Source: an uncultured Kordia sp. (GTDB taxonomy: Bacteria > Bacteroidota > Bacteroidia > Flavobacteriales > Flavobacteriaceae). Taken from it: 64,000 bases of DNA. Below the pieces are notes generated by a model. It was not told the origin of the DNA. It saw nothing but the letters and a program-made list of their open reading frames with translations, and did not search any database. This document shows, in pieces, positions 43,795-53,403 of the stretch. Positions within the stretch are counted from its first letter, which is position 1; each line of letters begins with the position of its first letter. A program made the translations under genes and the position numbers. The stretch covers positions 372,001 to 436,000 of the forward strand of contig NZ_CANMEZ010000002.1 of assembly GCF_947496985.1 (NCBI RefSeq), written 5' to 3'.

Positions 43795-44316
43795 ATGAAT
43801 ACTGTTAAAAATCATATTAAAATGTCAGAAATTAAGTTACTAATAAAAAACGGTTTAAAAAATGGATCAATGATGGATACTGTATTTCCTGATTTTATTA
43901 ATTCATTGAAAGATCTTTATGATAGTGATATTGAAATTGTCGAAAAAGCAGATACTAATTTCAAAGGAATTTATATTATTCCTTACTCAACAGGTCTAAA
44001 TATAAAAGATTACAAAAAAGATTTAAATTCTAATCTTTTTATTATCGGAGTACCTAATTACCAAAAAGATTCAGTATTTGATGAATTTAAACCTATTGGT
44101 TTAATGCAATGGAGATTTTTTAAAGATAAATCAACCTCTATATATGCACAAAATGAAATCCTAAAATTTCATAAAATTCCTTTAACTGGTATAAAAGGTG
44201 GAGATTGTTACACTAATTTCATTCCTCTTGAAAAAGATGATACAACAAAAACAGTTGCGAAATCAGTTTTAACATATTTTGAAATGTATTATGAGTATAT
44301 TGAAAATATTAACTAA
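43795..44316 (+). CDS. Immunity-like protein, paralogue 1
   Basis: The 173-residue product is soluble. ATG 43822 (MSEIKLLIKNG) is a possible alternative start. It shares clear blocks with the next gene product: IEIVEKADTNFKGIYIIP versus LEVVDNYDSNFDGYYLMP, and FKPIGLMQWRFFK versus YNPIGLVQWRFFK. It follows the toxin-tip remnant directly, which suggests an immunity role. No named family recognised. Confidence 0.6.
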   Translation: MNTVKNHIKMSEIKLLIKNGLKNGSMMDTVFPDFINSLKDLYDSDIEIVEKADTNFKGIYIIPYSTGLNIKDYKKDLNSNLFIIGVPNYQKDSVFDEFKPIGLMQWRFFKDKSTSIYAQNEILKFHKIPLTGIKGGDCYTNFIPLEKDDTTKTVAKSVLTYFEMYYEYIENIN

Positions 44317-44719
44317 ACAAAGTAATAACAATTACTCAATGCTACCTATTATGCCAAAAATATTAGCAGATATTGAAGAAATATTAGGTTACAACTTAGA
44401 AGTAGTCGATAATTATGATAGTAATTTTGATGGATATTATTTAATGCCAAATTGCGATCATCGCAATCAAAATAAACTATTAACAATTGAAAGTTCTAAA
44501 AATATTTTTTTACTCGGAATTATTAACTCTGACATACCTGAAATACTTGATAGCTATAATCCAATTGGATTAGTTCAATGGCGTTTTTTCAAATCCAGTA
44601 AGCCTGCTATTCATGGTCTTAACCAAATTGTTTCATCTTACAATTTTGCTTCTAGGCCATATGGTAATAATTATTCTGTTTATACCAATGCTGACCTAAT
44701 CAATAAAAAAAAAGGCTAG
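44291..44719 (+). CDS. Immunity-like protein, paralogue 2
   Basis: The start is taken at ATG 44291, which overlaps the end of paralogue 1 by 26 bp; an upstream TTG at 44279 is less likely. The 142-residue product is a diverged copy of the preceding one, sharing the NFDGYYLMP and PIGLVQWRFFK blocks. Tandem duplication within the array is the simplest explanation. Confidence 0.55.
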   Translation: MSILKILTKQSNNNYSMLPIMPKILADIEEILGYNLEVVDNYDSNFDGYYLMPNCDHRNQNKLLTIESSKNIFLLGIINSDIPEILDSYNPIGLVQWRFFKSSKPAIHGLNQIVSSYNFASRPYGNNYSVYTNADLINKKKG

Positions 44720-44761
44720 CTATAGCTATAATTGATTACATAATTAGATACGATAAATATG

Positions 44762-44819
44762 TTAAAAATTTAAGAAACTAAGTTACTAACAAAAAATGGA
44801 TCAATCATATCCAAAAAAT
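44762..44819 (+). pseudogene. Fragment of a third copy of the immunity-like gene
   Basis: From 44774 the sequence reads ETKLLTKNGSIISKK before a stop, matching the start of paralogue 1 (EIKLLIKNGLKNGSMMD) with an internal deletion; the DNA similarity to 43829-43875 is plain. The rest of that copy is lost. Confidence 0.5.
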
Positions 44820-44842
44820 GAACTTACTCAATCAATACATTA

Positions 44843-45268
44843 ATGATGATGAAAGCTTTTGATAAAGATTATGAGAAAATAAATCAAGGAAACCTAGAAA
44901 ATCTAGAGCTCTAAATAGGAAGAGAATTACCTGAGGATTATAAAACTCATATGTTAAAATATAATGGCGGAAGTATTCCATTATGGAATGAGTATGTTTT
45001 TACAAGTAATAAAGGTGAAGAATTATTTTTAGAAAGCTTTCATCAATTAAAGCATATAGATGGTAGTCTGGAGGACTATTACAAACATAACTTTTTATAC
45101 CCAAGGTTATTATCTATAGGGGCAATTACTGGTGGCTATATAGCTATAGGTTATCAAAATGATAATATGGGAGAAATCTACGCTTATTTTTCAGACGAAG
45201 ATCCTTTTAAAATAGCCAATTCATTCACAGAATTTCTAACTTCTTTAGAAGTTAGAAATGTTGATTGA
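44843..45268 (+). pseudogene. SUKH/SMI1-KNR4-like immunity gene with an in-frame stop
   Basis: From ATG 44843 the frame codes for MMMKAFDKDYEKINQ...LEL, hits TAA at 44912-44914, and continues in the same frame as IGRELPEDYKTHMLKYNGG to the stop at 45268. LPEDYKxxxLKYNGG is the SUKH (SMI1/KNR4) signature, and the later part IGAITGGYIAIGYQN fits the fold. The stop cuts off the first helix. ATG 44951 could start a shortened 105-residue product. SUKH proteins are common immunity proteins of bacterial toxins, which supports the reading of the whole array. Confidence 0.7.
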
Positions 45269-45351
45269 TTTAAAACTTATTCTAAAACCTACAGAAGTCA
45301 TTACCAAACAAAAACTTTTGATTATCTGAGCTTAAAAAGTTAAATTATTTG

Positions 45352-45394
45352 AAAACCTCACTCAAATATTAACTTTGAGTGAGGTTATTTTTTA
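45352..45394 (+). terminator. Terminator in the immunity array (3)
   Basis: Perfect 13-bp inverted repeat AACCTCACTCAAA (45354-45366) / TTTGAGTGAGGTT (45374-45386), then ATTTTTT. Confidence 0.85.
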
Positions 45395-45420
45395 TTGAAT
45401 TATAGTCAGAGTATCTACTT

Positions 45421-45482
45421 TAAAACTTTCCTATCACAGGTTTTGAACTCCATTAACAGAAATAATACTAGTACGTGATGAT
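45421..45482 (-). repeat. Array repeat copy 3
   Basis: Contains the same TTAACAGAAATAATACTAGT and ACGTGAT blocks as copy 1, with one base lost, so the minus-strand tail is frameshifted (SRTSIISVNGVQNL then stop). Confidence 0.5.
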
Positions 45483-45864
45483 TTTTGAAGACTTCCTTCT
45501 TTACGTAACAATCGTTAATTATTAAATAACAGGCGACATTTGATATTAAATATCGTATAGCTAACTGCTTTCTCTTTATCATCTAAGGCATCGACATATG
45601 CAAGATAAAATTCCTCATTAGTCATCGTTTTTTCTTGCTACTGAACATAATGGACTTGCAAGAAAAAACTAAAATGAACAATCTCGATCTAAAGATCCAA
45701 GGTATCAAATAGGCTTTCTATTTCGACGCAAGTGTTGAGGAATTGAACCCCAAAATAATGTGAAAATTAAAGAGATTCTAGTATCATTTTAAAAAACTTC
45801 CAAAACAATACCAATAAAACACAAATTGTTTTACCTATGCTTTATCCAACAAAAACTTTCAAGC
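45483..45864. other. Right end of island: decayed small reading frames
   Basis: No intact known gene. A minus-strand frame 45515-45625 codes for 36 residues (MTNEEFYLAYVDALDDKEKA, then VSYTIFNIKCRLLFNN). A plus-strand frame from ATG 45650 reads MDLQEKTKMNNLDLKIQGIK, an in-frame TAG, then AFYFDASVEELNPKIM to TGA 45761-45763. Both have coding-like composition but match nothing I know. No integrase or recombinase remnant is seen. Confidence 0.4.
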
Positions 45865-45955
45865 ATAAAAAAACCCTTCAAAATCAAAAAGATTAAGAAG
45901 GGCTTTCGTACTCGAGGCGGGACTTGAACCCGCACGGCCCAAAGGCCATTGGATT
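45865..45955. repeat. Right attachment-type repeat inside tRNA-Leu
   Basis: Partner of the repeat at 34596-34685. It covers the tRNA-Leu terminator and the 3' half of the gene. Because the tRNA is on the minus strand, its 3' end faces the island, as expected for tRNA-targeted integration. Confidence 0.85.
45868..45907 (-). terminator. Terminator of tRNA-Leu
   Basis: CCCTTC (45874-45879) pairs with GAAGGG (45897-45902); on the minus strand the stem is followed by a T-run. Confidence 0.75.
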
Positions 45956-45992
45956 TTAAGTCCAACGTGTCTACCAATTCCACCACTCGAGC
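45909..45992 (-). tRNA. tRNA-Leu (anticodon UAA)
   Basis: The 84-nt minus-strand gene has the acceptor GCTCGAG with CTCGAG-type partner, D arm, anticodon stem TTGGA/TCCAA around loop CTTAAAA (anticodon TAA), a long variable arm typical of tRNA-Leu, and T arm GCGGGTTCAAGTCCCGC. CCA is not encoded. Its 3' half is repeated at 34639-34685. Confidence 0.93.
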
Positions 45993-46007
45993 GTGGATTT
46001 TATATTG

Positions 46008-46080
46008 AGCGAAAAACGGGGCTCGAACCCGCGACCTCAACCTTGGCAAGGTTACGCTCTACCAGCTGAGCTATTTTCGC
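46008..46080 (-). tRNA. tRNA-Gly (anticodon GCC)
   Basis: The 73-nt minus-strand gene has acceptor GCGAAAA pairing with TTTTCGC, D arm, anticodon stem AACCT/AGGTT with loop TTGCCAA (anticodon GCC), and T arm with GGGTTCGAGCCCC. It lies 15 bp upstream of tRNA-Leu on the same strand, so both are probably one transcript. Confidence 0.93.
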
Positions 46081-46203
46081 AATTTTGTTAAAGATCGTGC
46101 AACACTATTACTGTATTGCGGATGCAAATTTAGCACATTTCTTCAAATACCAAAGCATTTTGATAAAAAAGAATAAATTATTTTTTAATTCACTCGTTAT
46201 CAG

Positions 46204-48813
46204 CTACTTTTTTTTACGCTGTAACATGCGTTTTATCTCGTTGAGTTTCATTAATGCTTCTACAGGGGTTAACGTATCAATGTCAGTCTGGAGAATTTCT
46301 TGCTTTATTTCTTCCAATAATGGATCATCCATATTGAAAAAGCTCAATTGCATTTCATCTTCTACACTTTTTAAATCGTCTGCTAATTCTTCACTTGAAT
46401 GTGATTTTTCTAAACGCTTTAAAATTTTATTGGCTTTGTGAATGACTTGCTGCGGCATTCCTGCCATTTTAGCTACATGAATACCAAAACTATGCTCACT
46501 TCCACCTTTGACTAATTTACGCAAAAACAAAACATTATCCTTCAATTCTTTTACAGAAACATTATAATTTTTGATGCGATCAAAAATTTCCGTCATTTCA
46601 TTCAATTCATGATAATGCGTTGCAAACAATGTTTTTGCACGCGAAGGATGTTCATGTAAGTATTCCGAAATTGCCCAAGCTATAGAGATTCCATCATAGG
46701 TACTTGTTCCACGACCAATTTCATCTAACAATACCAAACTACGATCAGAAATATTATTCAAAATGGAAGCCGTTTCGTTCATTTCAACCATAAACGTAGA
46801 TTCGCCCATCGAAATATTATCACTAGCACCTACTCTGGTAAATATTTTATCCACCAAACCGATTCTGGCTGCATCTGCGGGCACAAAACTCCCCATTTGA
46901 GCCAAGAGTACAATTAAAGCTGTTTGACGTAATATGGCAGACTTACCACTCATATTTGGACCTGTAATCATAATAATTTGTTGTCCTTCTCTATCCAAAT
47001 AGACATCATTGGCAATATAACTTTCACCAATTGGTAATTGTTGCTCTATTACTGGGTGACGACCATTTTTAATATCTAAATCAAATGAATCATCAATTTC
47101 AGGATATATGTATTTATTTGCCTTTGCTAAGGTAGCAAATCCGCACAAACAATCTAGCTTTGCTATAATGTTTGCATTTTGTTGAACTGCCTTTATATAT
47201 TGATTAATCCAGACGACTAAATCTGCAAATAACTCTTGCTCTATTTGCATTATTTTTTCTTCTGCACCTAAAATCTTGGTTTCGTATTCTTTTAGTTCTT
47301 CCGTAATGTAACGCTCTGCATTTACTAACGTTTGCTTTCGCGTCCACGCTTCAGGCACTTTGGCTTTGTGTGTATTTCTAACTTCTATGTAGTATCCAAA
47401 CACATTATTGGATGCTATTTTTAACGACGGAATTCCAGTTGCTTGGCATTCGCGTTCTAGCATTTTATCTAAATAATCTTTTCCTGAAAAAGCAATACCT
47501 CGCAATTCATCTAACTTATCAGAATAACCACTAGCAATGGTATTTCCTTTCAGGATATTTACAGGCGCTTCCTCATTTAAAGTTTCCTTTATTTTAGAAC
47601 GTAATAATTCACATTCATGAATAGTATCTCCAATTACTTTTATCGCTTCATTACTACTATTACTTGTAATTTGTTTGATAGGAACAATTGCTTCGAGTGA
47701 ATTCTTTAATTGAATCACTTCTCTTGGCGAAACTTTTCCTGTAGCAACTTTGGAGATTAAACGTTCAATATCGCTTATTTGTCGAATATGATGTTGAATT
47801 TTATCCAATTCTTCATCTTGATGCAACAAATGATTTACAACTTCATGACGTTGTTTTATTTTTTGACTATTCTTTAACGGCAATGCCAACCAACGTTTCA
47901 ATAAGCGTCCGCCCATTGGCGAAATAGTTTTGTCAATCACATTAATTAATGTAATTGCATTAAACGATGTAGAAGCGTATAATTCTAAATTTCGAACCGT
48001 AAAACGATCCATCCACACATATTCATCTTCAGCAATACGCGCAATAGAGGTAATGTGTTGTAATTTATTATGACGTGTTTCTGATAGATAGTACAAAACT
48101 GCTCCTGAAGCAATTATTCCTTGACTTAAATCTTCAACTCCAAATCCTTTCAGCGAACTTACATCAAAATGTGTGATGAGTTTTTCATGTGCAAAATCAT
48201 CTTTAAAAACCCAATCTTCTAAATAAAATACATGATGATTGGTTCCGAATGTATCTGCAAAGGCTAACTTTTTTTGTTTTGGAATTAAAATTTCGCTTGG
48301 CTTGAAGTTTTGTAATAACTTATCAATGTATTCTTCCGAACCTTGCGTAGTCATGAATTCTCCTGTAGAAACATCTAAAAAAGAAATTCCAAGCAACTTT
48401 TTCCCATAATGAATGGCGCATAAAAAGTTGTTTGTTTTCGCTTGTAACACCTCATCATTAAAGGCTACTCCTGGCGTAACTAATTCTGTGACACCACGTT
48501 TTACAATCTTTTTAGTTTGTTTTGGATCTTCTAATTGATCGCAAATAGCTACACGTTCACCTGCTTTTACCAATTTTGGCAAATACGTATTTAAAGAGTG
48601 ATGTGGAAATCCTGCGAGTTCAATATTATCGCCTCCATTATTTCTGTGCGTAAGCACAATTCCTAAAATATTGGCGGCTTTTACAGCATCTTCACCAAAA
48701 GTTTCATAAAAATCTCCAACTCTGAATAGCAACATTGCATCAGGATATTTTGTTTTGATGCCATTGTATTGTTTCATCAAAGGAGTTACTTTTTTCGCGC
48801 TACTTTTTGCCAA
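46204..48813 (-). CDS. mutS: DNA mismatch repair protein MutS
   Basis: The 869-residue product has the full MutS layout: mismatch-binding domain I with the FxE-type motif in GDFYETF (about 32-38), connector, lever and clamp domains, and the C-terminal ATPase with Walker [14 protein letters not shown] (about 614-626), the [14 protein letters not shown] Walker B/signature segment and ATHYHEL. It recognises mismatches and starts repair with MutL. Length is normal for the family. It is divergent from the methyltransferase gene. Confidence 0.97.
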   Translation of the reverse strand: MAKSSAKKVTPLMKQYNGIKTKYPDAMLLFRVGDFYETFGEDAVKAANILGIVLTHRNNGGDNIELAGFPHHSLNTYLPKLVKAGERVAICDQLEDPKQTKKIVKRGVTELVTPGVAFNDEVLQAKTNNFLCAIHYGKKLLGISFLDVSTGEFMTTQGSEEYIDKLLQNFKPSEILIPKQKKLAFADTFGTNHHVFYLEDWVFKDDFAHEKLITHFDVSSLKGFGVEDLSQGIIASGAVLYYLSETRHNKLQHITSIARIAEDEYVWMDRFTVRNLELYASTSFNAITLINVIDKTISPMGGRLLKRWLALPLKNSQKIKQRHEVVNHLLHQDEELDKIQHHIRQISDIERLISKVATGKVSPREVIQLKNSLEAIVPIKQITSNSSNEAIKVIGDTIHECELLRSKIKETLNEEAPVNILKGNTIASGYSDKLDELRGIAFSGKDYLDKMLERECQATGIPSLKIASNNVFGYYIEVRNTHKAKVPEAWTRKQTLVNAERYITEELKEYETKILGAEEKIMQIEQELFADLVVWINQYIKAVQQNANIIAKLDCLCGFATLAKANKYIYPEIDDSFDLDIKNGRHPVIEQQLPIGESYIANDVYLDREGQQIIMITGPNMSGKSAILRQTALIVLLAQMGSFVPADAARIGLVDKIFTRVGASDNISMGESTFMVEMNETASILNNISDRSLVLLDEIGRGTSTYDGISIAWAISEYLHEHPSRAKTLFATHYHELNEMTEIFDRIKNYNVSVKELKDNVLFLRKLVKGGSEHSFGIHVAKMAGMPQQVIHKANKILKRLEKSHSSEELADDLKSVEDEMQLSFFNMDDPLLEEIKQEILQTDIDTLTPVEALMKLNEIKRMLQRKKK

Positions 48814-48895
48814 TGTTTGGTTTTTTTAGTGTTATTTTTGCAGAAATTGTTGAACTGCGAATTTAATAAATTCAAGGAAATCTCACGAATTACCT

Positions 48896-49426
48896 ATGAG
48901 AAAACTTAAAAATAGTGAACTAAACCGATTGAGCGTTGACGAATTTAAATCGTCCGAAAAAACTAGCATTGTTATTATTTTAGATAATATTAGAAGTTTA
49001 AATAATATTGGATCTGTGTTTAGAACGAGTGATGCTTTTTTAATTGAGAAAGTATTTTTATGTGGAATTACTGCTAAACCACCACATAAAGATATTCACA
49101 GAACCGCTTTAGGCGCTACAGAATCGGTTGCATGGGAATATCGTGAAGATACGCTTGCATTGGTAAAAGAATTACAGGAAAAAGGTGTAAAAGTTGCTTC
49201 TATTGAACAAGCTGAAAATGCTGTTATGCTGAATACTTTTACTCCTGAAAAACCAAATACGTATGCATTAGTTTTTGGAAATGAAGTGAAAGGTGTACAA
49301 CAACAAGTAGTATCAATAAGTGATTATGTAATTGAAATTCCGCAATTTGGAACCAAACATTCACTAAATATTTCCGTAAGTGCTGGTGTTGTGATTTGGG
49401 ATGTGTTTAGTAAACTTGCGCTTTAG
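48896..49426 (+). CDS. SpoU/TrmH-family RNA 2'-O-methyltransferase
   Basis: The 176-residue single-domain product has the three SPOUT motifs: motif 1 NIRSLNNIGSVFRTSDAF, motif 2 LVFGNEVKGV, and motif 3 IPQFGTKHSLNISVSAGVV, which forms the trefoil knot binding SAM. Such proteins methylate tRNA or rRNA riboses. The short length and lack of an N-terminal extension fit the tRNA-type members; the exact target cannot be read. Confidence 0.9.
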   Translation: MRKLKNSELNRLSVDEFKSSEKTSIVIILDNIRSLNNIGSVFRTSDAFLIEKVFLCGITAKPPHKDIHRTALGATESVAWEYREDTLALVKELQEKGVKVASIEQAENAVMLNTFTPEKPNTYALVFGNEVKGVQQQVVSISDYVIEIPQFGTKHSLNISVSAGVVIWDVFSKLAL

Positions 49427-49523
49427 ACTATTAAACTTCTCGGATTTTCGGGTAATAAGTTTGAAATCAAAAATGATGGATTCCTGCCTTTGCGGTAACG
49501 CAATCTAATAGGCAAAGCTTAGT

Positions 49524-50651
49524 CTATAAATATACCTTATGAATTTCCGAAACGATTTTTTTGTAATCATTGTGATTCGCAACAAAATCTAAATCAGAAA
49601 CATCAATAATTTTCACATTTAAATCTTTGTGTGTTCGGATGAATTCCAAATAACCGTTGTTGATTTTATCTAAATATTCTGAAGGAATTTTTTGTTCATA
49701 ATCACGTCCACGCTTTTTAATATTTCGCAATAAACGTTCTGTATTTTGATAGAGATACACGTACAAATCGGGCTTTGGAATTTCCTTGTACATAATATCA
49801 AACAACTTTCTATACAACTTGTATTCTTCGTTTTGCAAGGTCACTTTTGCAAAAATTAAAGATTTGAAAATATCATAATCCGAAACAATAAAATCTTTAA
49901 ACAAATCTAACTGAGATAAATCATCTGAAATTTGCTGATATCTATCTGCCAAGAACGACATTTCTAACGGAAACGCATAACGACCATTGTCTTCATAAAA
50001 TTTTGGTAAAAATGGATTATCTGCAAAACGTTCTAAAATTAACTTTCCATTAAAATCTTCTGCAATTTTGGTAGCTAACGATGTTTTTCCGGCACCTATA
50101 TTTCCTTCTATGGCAATGTAATTGAATCGAGAAAAATCTTTTTTACCGTTTGGGTTGTGTAATTTTTCTTCACTTTTTTCAATACCATCTAACACGATAA
50201 CTTCATTGAGTTGTGAAACCGTTTTTTTATATGTTGGGTGAATTTTACTCGGTGCAATATCACATAATGGTTGCATTACAAACTTACGTTCATGTGCTAA
50301 CGGATGCGGTAATTTGACCAATTCTGTATCTATAATTACATTTTCATAAAAGATGATATCAATATCAATAGTGCGATCTTGATAACCATTTTTATCATTT
50401 CGCACACGTCCGAGCGACACTTCTATTTCCAGAATTTTAGTCATGACTTCAGCTGGTGACAACTCAGTACCCAAACACAAACATGCGTTGTAAAATTCGC
50501 TACCTTCAAAACCCCAAGAAGGTGTTTCATAAATAGCAGATACTTTTAAAACACGTCCAATTTCCGTAGAAAGTTTCTGTACAGCATTTTGCAAGTGTGC
50601 GCGTCTATCGCCAACATTACTTCCTATAGATATATATGCAGTTTGTAACAA
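49524..50651 (-). CDS. folK: FolK-deoxynucleoside kinase fusion
   Basis: The 375-residue product joins two enzymes. Residues about 1-155 are HPPK (FolK): SIGSNVGDR at the start, LGRVRNDKNGYQDRTIDIDIIFY and LPHPLAHERKFVMQPL, which pyrophosphorylates the pterin precursor of folate. Residues about 170-375 are a deoxynucleoside kinase: P-loop IEGNIGAGKTSLATKI, LERFADNPFLP and a DRYQQ segment. The fusion is a Bacteroidota trait and links folate and nucleotide salvage. No frameshift between domains. Confidence 0.93.
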   Translation of the reverse strand: MLQTAYISIGSNVGDRRAHLQNAVQKLSTEIGRVLKVSAIYETPSWGFEGSEFYNACLCLGTELSPAEVMTKILEIEVSLGRVRNDKNGYQDRTIDIDIIFYENVIIDTELVKLPHPLAHERKFVMQPLCDIAPSKIHPTYKKTVSQLNEVIVLDGIEKSEEKLHNPNGKKDFSRFNYIAIEGNIGAGKTSLATKIAEDFNGKLILERFADNPFLPKFYEDNGRYAFPLEMSFLADRYQQISDDLSQLDLFKDFIVSDYDIFKSLIFAKVTLQNEEYKLYRKLFDIMYKEIPKPDLYVYLYQNTERLLRNIKKRGRDYEQKIPSEYLDKINNGYLEFIRTHKDLNVKIIDVSDLDFVANHNDYKKIVSEIHKVYL

Positions 50652-50918
50652 ATGTGGATGAAATTATAAAGGTTGTGTACGCTCAAAATTGATCCACCAA
50701 ATATAATTAAAATATATGGATAGCCTCATGAAAATTGCATCATTACCTATCTTTTTCATTGTTATATAATAGAATGAAATGCGTTCTATTTTTGGTTTGA
50801 AAATTTAATCCTGATTAATTTCACAAAAAGTGTAACATTTTAACTTAAAAGCACACTTACTTCATAGTTGTTCGATTAATCAATATTTTTGTCGAAAAAT
50901 TTACAAAACACAAATACT

Positions 50919-52685
50919 ATGAATTTTTTAAAACGTGTACTTTCAACTGTGGTTGGAATTGGAGTTTTCTTTGCAATTTGTTTCTTTTTATTGATCCTTT
51001 TAATTTCTGTTTCAGGCGGATCTGATTCAGATACAGTTGTTGTAAAGAGCAATACGGTCTTAGAGTTAAATTTAGATCGTCCTATTGAGGATTATGCTGG
51101 AAAGTTTGATTACGGCGATTTAACTTTTTTCCCTAACGAACCTAGTTATGATGGATTATTTGACATTATCAATGCTATTCATTACGCGAAAAATGATGCG
51201 AAAATCAAAGGAATTTCTATCAAAAACAATAGTCTTCAAGCTGGAATGGCACAAACAAAAGCCATTCGTGATGCTTTAGTTGATTTTAAAGAATCTGGAA
51301 AATTCATCGTTGCGTACGGAGATTATATTTCACAAAAAGATTACTACTTAAATTCTGTAGCAGATACTATTTACTTAAATCCAGTTGGTGCTTTAGACTT
51401 TAAAGGTTTGGCTATGGAACGTATGTATTACAAAGATTTCCAAGAAAAATATGGTATAAAAATGGAAGTAATTCGCCATGGAAAATACAAAAGCGCTGTA
51501 GAAGGCTATTTAAACCAAGAAATGAGCGAAGCCAACAGAGAACAAATTTCTGTGTTTTTACAATCTATTTGGGATGAAATGCGAAAAGAAATTGGAGAGA
51601 GTAGAAATATTACTTCTGACAAATTAAACACATTGGCAGATGAACTAAGCGGAAGAAATCCAAAATTAGCTTTAGCTTCAAAATTGATAGACAGAGTTGG
51701 ATATGAAGATGAATACGAGGCTGGAATTCAAAAGGCTATGGGACAAAATAGTGATGTAAATAGAATTGATATTTATGATTACTCAGAATATGCAGGCAAA
51801 AAACCAAAATCATCAAGTGGAAGTGATCGCATTGCTGTTATTTATGCACAAGGTCAAATTATGTACGGACAAGGAGATGAACTTACTATTGGACAAGGAG
51901 TAATTAATAATGCATTAATAAAAGCACGTGAAGATGACAATGTAAAAGCAATTGTATTGCGTGTAAATTCTCCTGGAGGAAGTGCTTTAGCCAGTGAATT
52001 GATTTGGAGAGAAATTGAGATGACAAAAAAAGTAAAACCAGTAATTGTTTCTATGGGAGATTTGGCTGCTTCTGGCGGATATTACATTGCGTGTAACGCA
52101 GATAAGATTTTTGCCGAACCAACTACAATTACAGGAAGTATTGGTGTTTTCGGAACTGTTCCAAATATGCACGAATTAGCAAACAATTTAGGAATTAACG
52201 CCGAACAAGTTGGAACTAATAAAAATGCTGTTGATTATAGCGTATTTGAACCAATGACAGATGAACAACGTGCTTTAATAAAAGAAGGTATTGAAGATAT
52301 CTACGATTTATTTACACAACGCGTTGCTGACGGACGTAATATGGCACAAACGGCCGTAGATGAAATTGGGCAAGGACGTGTTTGGACAGGAAACGATGCA
52401 TTAAAAATTGGATTAGTAGATGAAATTGGAGGTTTGGATATGGCAATTGAAGCAGCAGCAGCAGCAGCTGACATTGAAGACTACCGTATAAAAGAATTAC
52501 CAATTTATGAAAAAGACTTTGAAAATATTTTAGATCAATATACAGGTGGATTTATTCAGTCAAAAGAAGCTATTCTAAAAGAAGAATTAGGAGACAAACA
52601 TTATATGCTATTGCAAAAAATGAAGAAAATGACACAAATGGAAGGTCCGCAATTATTATTACCATACGATATAGAGATTAAATAA
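50919..52685 (+). CDS. sppA: Signal peptide peptidase SppA (67K type)
   Basis: The start is ATG 50919; an upstream TTG frame start at 50889 would add ten polar residues before the membrane anchor. The 588-residue product has an N-terminal membrane helix (about 11-30) and two tandem S49 peptidase domains. The catalytic dyad is visible: Lys191 in HGKYKSAVEGY and Ser385 in LAASGGYYIAC. SppA degrades leftover signal peptides in the membrane. Length fits the long two-domain form. Confidence 0.95.
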   Translation: MNFLKRVLSTVVGIGVFFAICFFLLILLISVSGGSDSDTVVVKSNTVLELNLDRPIEDYAGKFDYGDLTFFPNEPSYDGLFDIINAIHYAKNDAKIKGISIKNNSLQAGMAQTKAIRDALVDFKESGKFIVAYGDYISQKDYYLNSVADTIYLNPVGALDFKGLAMERMYYKDFQEKYGIKMEVIRHGKYKSAVEGYLNQEMSEANREQISVFLQSIWDEMRKEIGESRNITSDKLNTLADELSGRNPKLALASKLIDRVGYEDEYEAGIQKAMGQNSDVNRIDIYDYSEYAGKKPKSSSGSDRIAVIYAQGQIMYGQGDELTIGQGVINNALIKAREDDNVKAIVLRVNSPGGSALASELIWREIEMTKKVKPVIVSMGDLAASGGYYIACNADKIFAEPTTITGSIGVFGTVPNMHELANNLGINAEQVGTNKNAVDYSVFEPMTDEQRALIKEGIEDIYDLFTQRVADGRNMAQTAVDEIGQGRVWTGNDALKIGLVDEIGGLDMAIEAAAAAADIEDYRIKELPIYEKDFENILDQYTGGFIQSKEAILKEELGDKHYMLLQKMKKMTQMEGPQLLLPYDIEIK

Positions 52686-52706
52686 TTTTGTTAGTTATTA
52701 ATCACT

Positions 52707-52742
52707 AAAAAAGCCTTTCCGTTTTACTGGAAAGGCTTTTTG
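52707..52742. terminator. Bidirectional terminator between sppA and the precursor array
   Basis: Perfect 12-bp inverted repeat AAAAGCCTTTCC (52709-52720) / GGAAAGGCTTTT (52729-52740), with A and T runs on both sides, so it can end sppA and the minus-strand peptide gene at 52759. Confidence 0.9.
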
Positions 52743-52758
52743 TTATATAATAATTCTA

Positions 52759-52941
52759 TTATTTGTCATAACACGCTGGAACCGTAGATGGCGCTGGTTG
52801 AGTATTTGCAGTACAAGTTGCGCTAATGCGTGTACAATAAGAAGTTAGCGGTATTGACGATCCTCCTAGTAATTGTCCTTCTGTTAAACTAGAAATATTT
52901 TTCTTGTTTAATGCTAATGTTTTTAAATTTAGTTTTTTCAT
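52759..52941 (-). CDS. Lanthipeptide-like RiPP precursor, divergent core
   Basis: The 60-residue product has the leader MKKLNLKTLALNKKNISSL, then LLGG at about 24-27. The core of 33 residues has three Cys and many Ser, Thr and Pro (CTRISATCTANTQPAPS, ending CYDK). It is the odd one of four neighbouring precursors: same leader type, unrelated core. It has its own AT-rich upstream gap of about 200 bp and uses the terminator at 52707. No modification or export gene is nearby. Confidence 0.72.
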   Translation of the reverse strand: MKKLNLKTLALNKKNISSLTEGQLLGGSSIPLTSYCTRISATCTANTQPAPSTVPACYDK

Positions 52942-53070
52942 AATAATAAATTTTTGTGATTAATATTGAGGCTAAACTAATTCAGTTTTCACTCAAAACA
53001 AAACACTTACAATCAGACATTTATAAATTACGACTCGTGATTTATATATAACGATTCTTAATAAAAAGTT

Positions 53071-53104
53071 AAAAAATCCTTTCAAAATAATGAAAGGATT
53101 TTTT
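53071..53104 (-). terminator. Terminator of the precursor gene at 53139
   Basis: AAAAAATCCTTTCA (53071-53084) pairs with TGAAAGGATTTTTT (53091-53104). On the minus strand it follows the stop of the 53139 gene and ends in TTTTTT. Confidence 0.9.
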
Positions 53105-53138
53105 ACTTTTCTTGAAAATATATGTAGTATATAAGCTC

Positions 53139-53360
53139 TTAATATTCGTTTGGCGCATCAATTGGCACAGTACAAATTCCATTAGATCCATTACCACAGT
53201 CTGCACTACAATTTGCTCTTGTACAGTTTAATGCAGTTTGGAAAGGCGTACAACCATCCGTACAACCAGCTGAAAATCCACCACCATTAATAGCGTCACT
53301 ATTTAAGTTAGAAATTGAGTTTTTGTTTAATACGAATCCTTTTATTGCTTTTTTCTTCAT
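53139..53360 (-). CDS. Lanthipeptide-like RiPP precursor, array member 3
   Basis: The 73-residue product has leader MKKKAIKGFVLNKNSISNL, Gly-Gly at 26-27, and a core with six Cys: AGCTDGC, then PFQTALNCTRANC, SADC and a final GIC. The middle of the core is nearly identical to the other two array members, while the tail (TVPIDAPNEY) differs. It is the last of three tandem minus-strand genes with 40-70 bp gaps and ends at the terminator 53071-53104. Confidence 0.78.
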   Translation of the reverse strand: MKKKAIKGFVLNKNSISNLNSDAINGGGFSAGCTDGCTPFQTALNCTRANCSADCGNGSNGICTVPIDAPNEY

Positions 53361-53403
53361 GGTTTAAAGTTTTAATTTGTTAATAATTATATGTTGATAT
53401 GGT

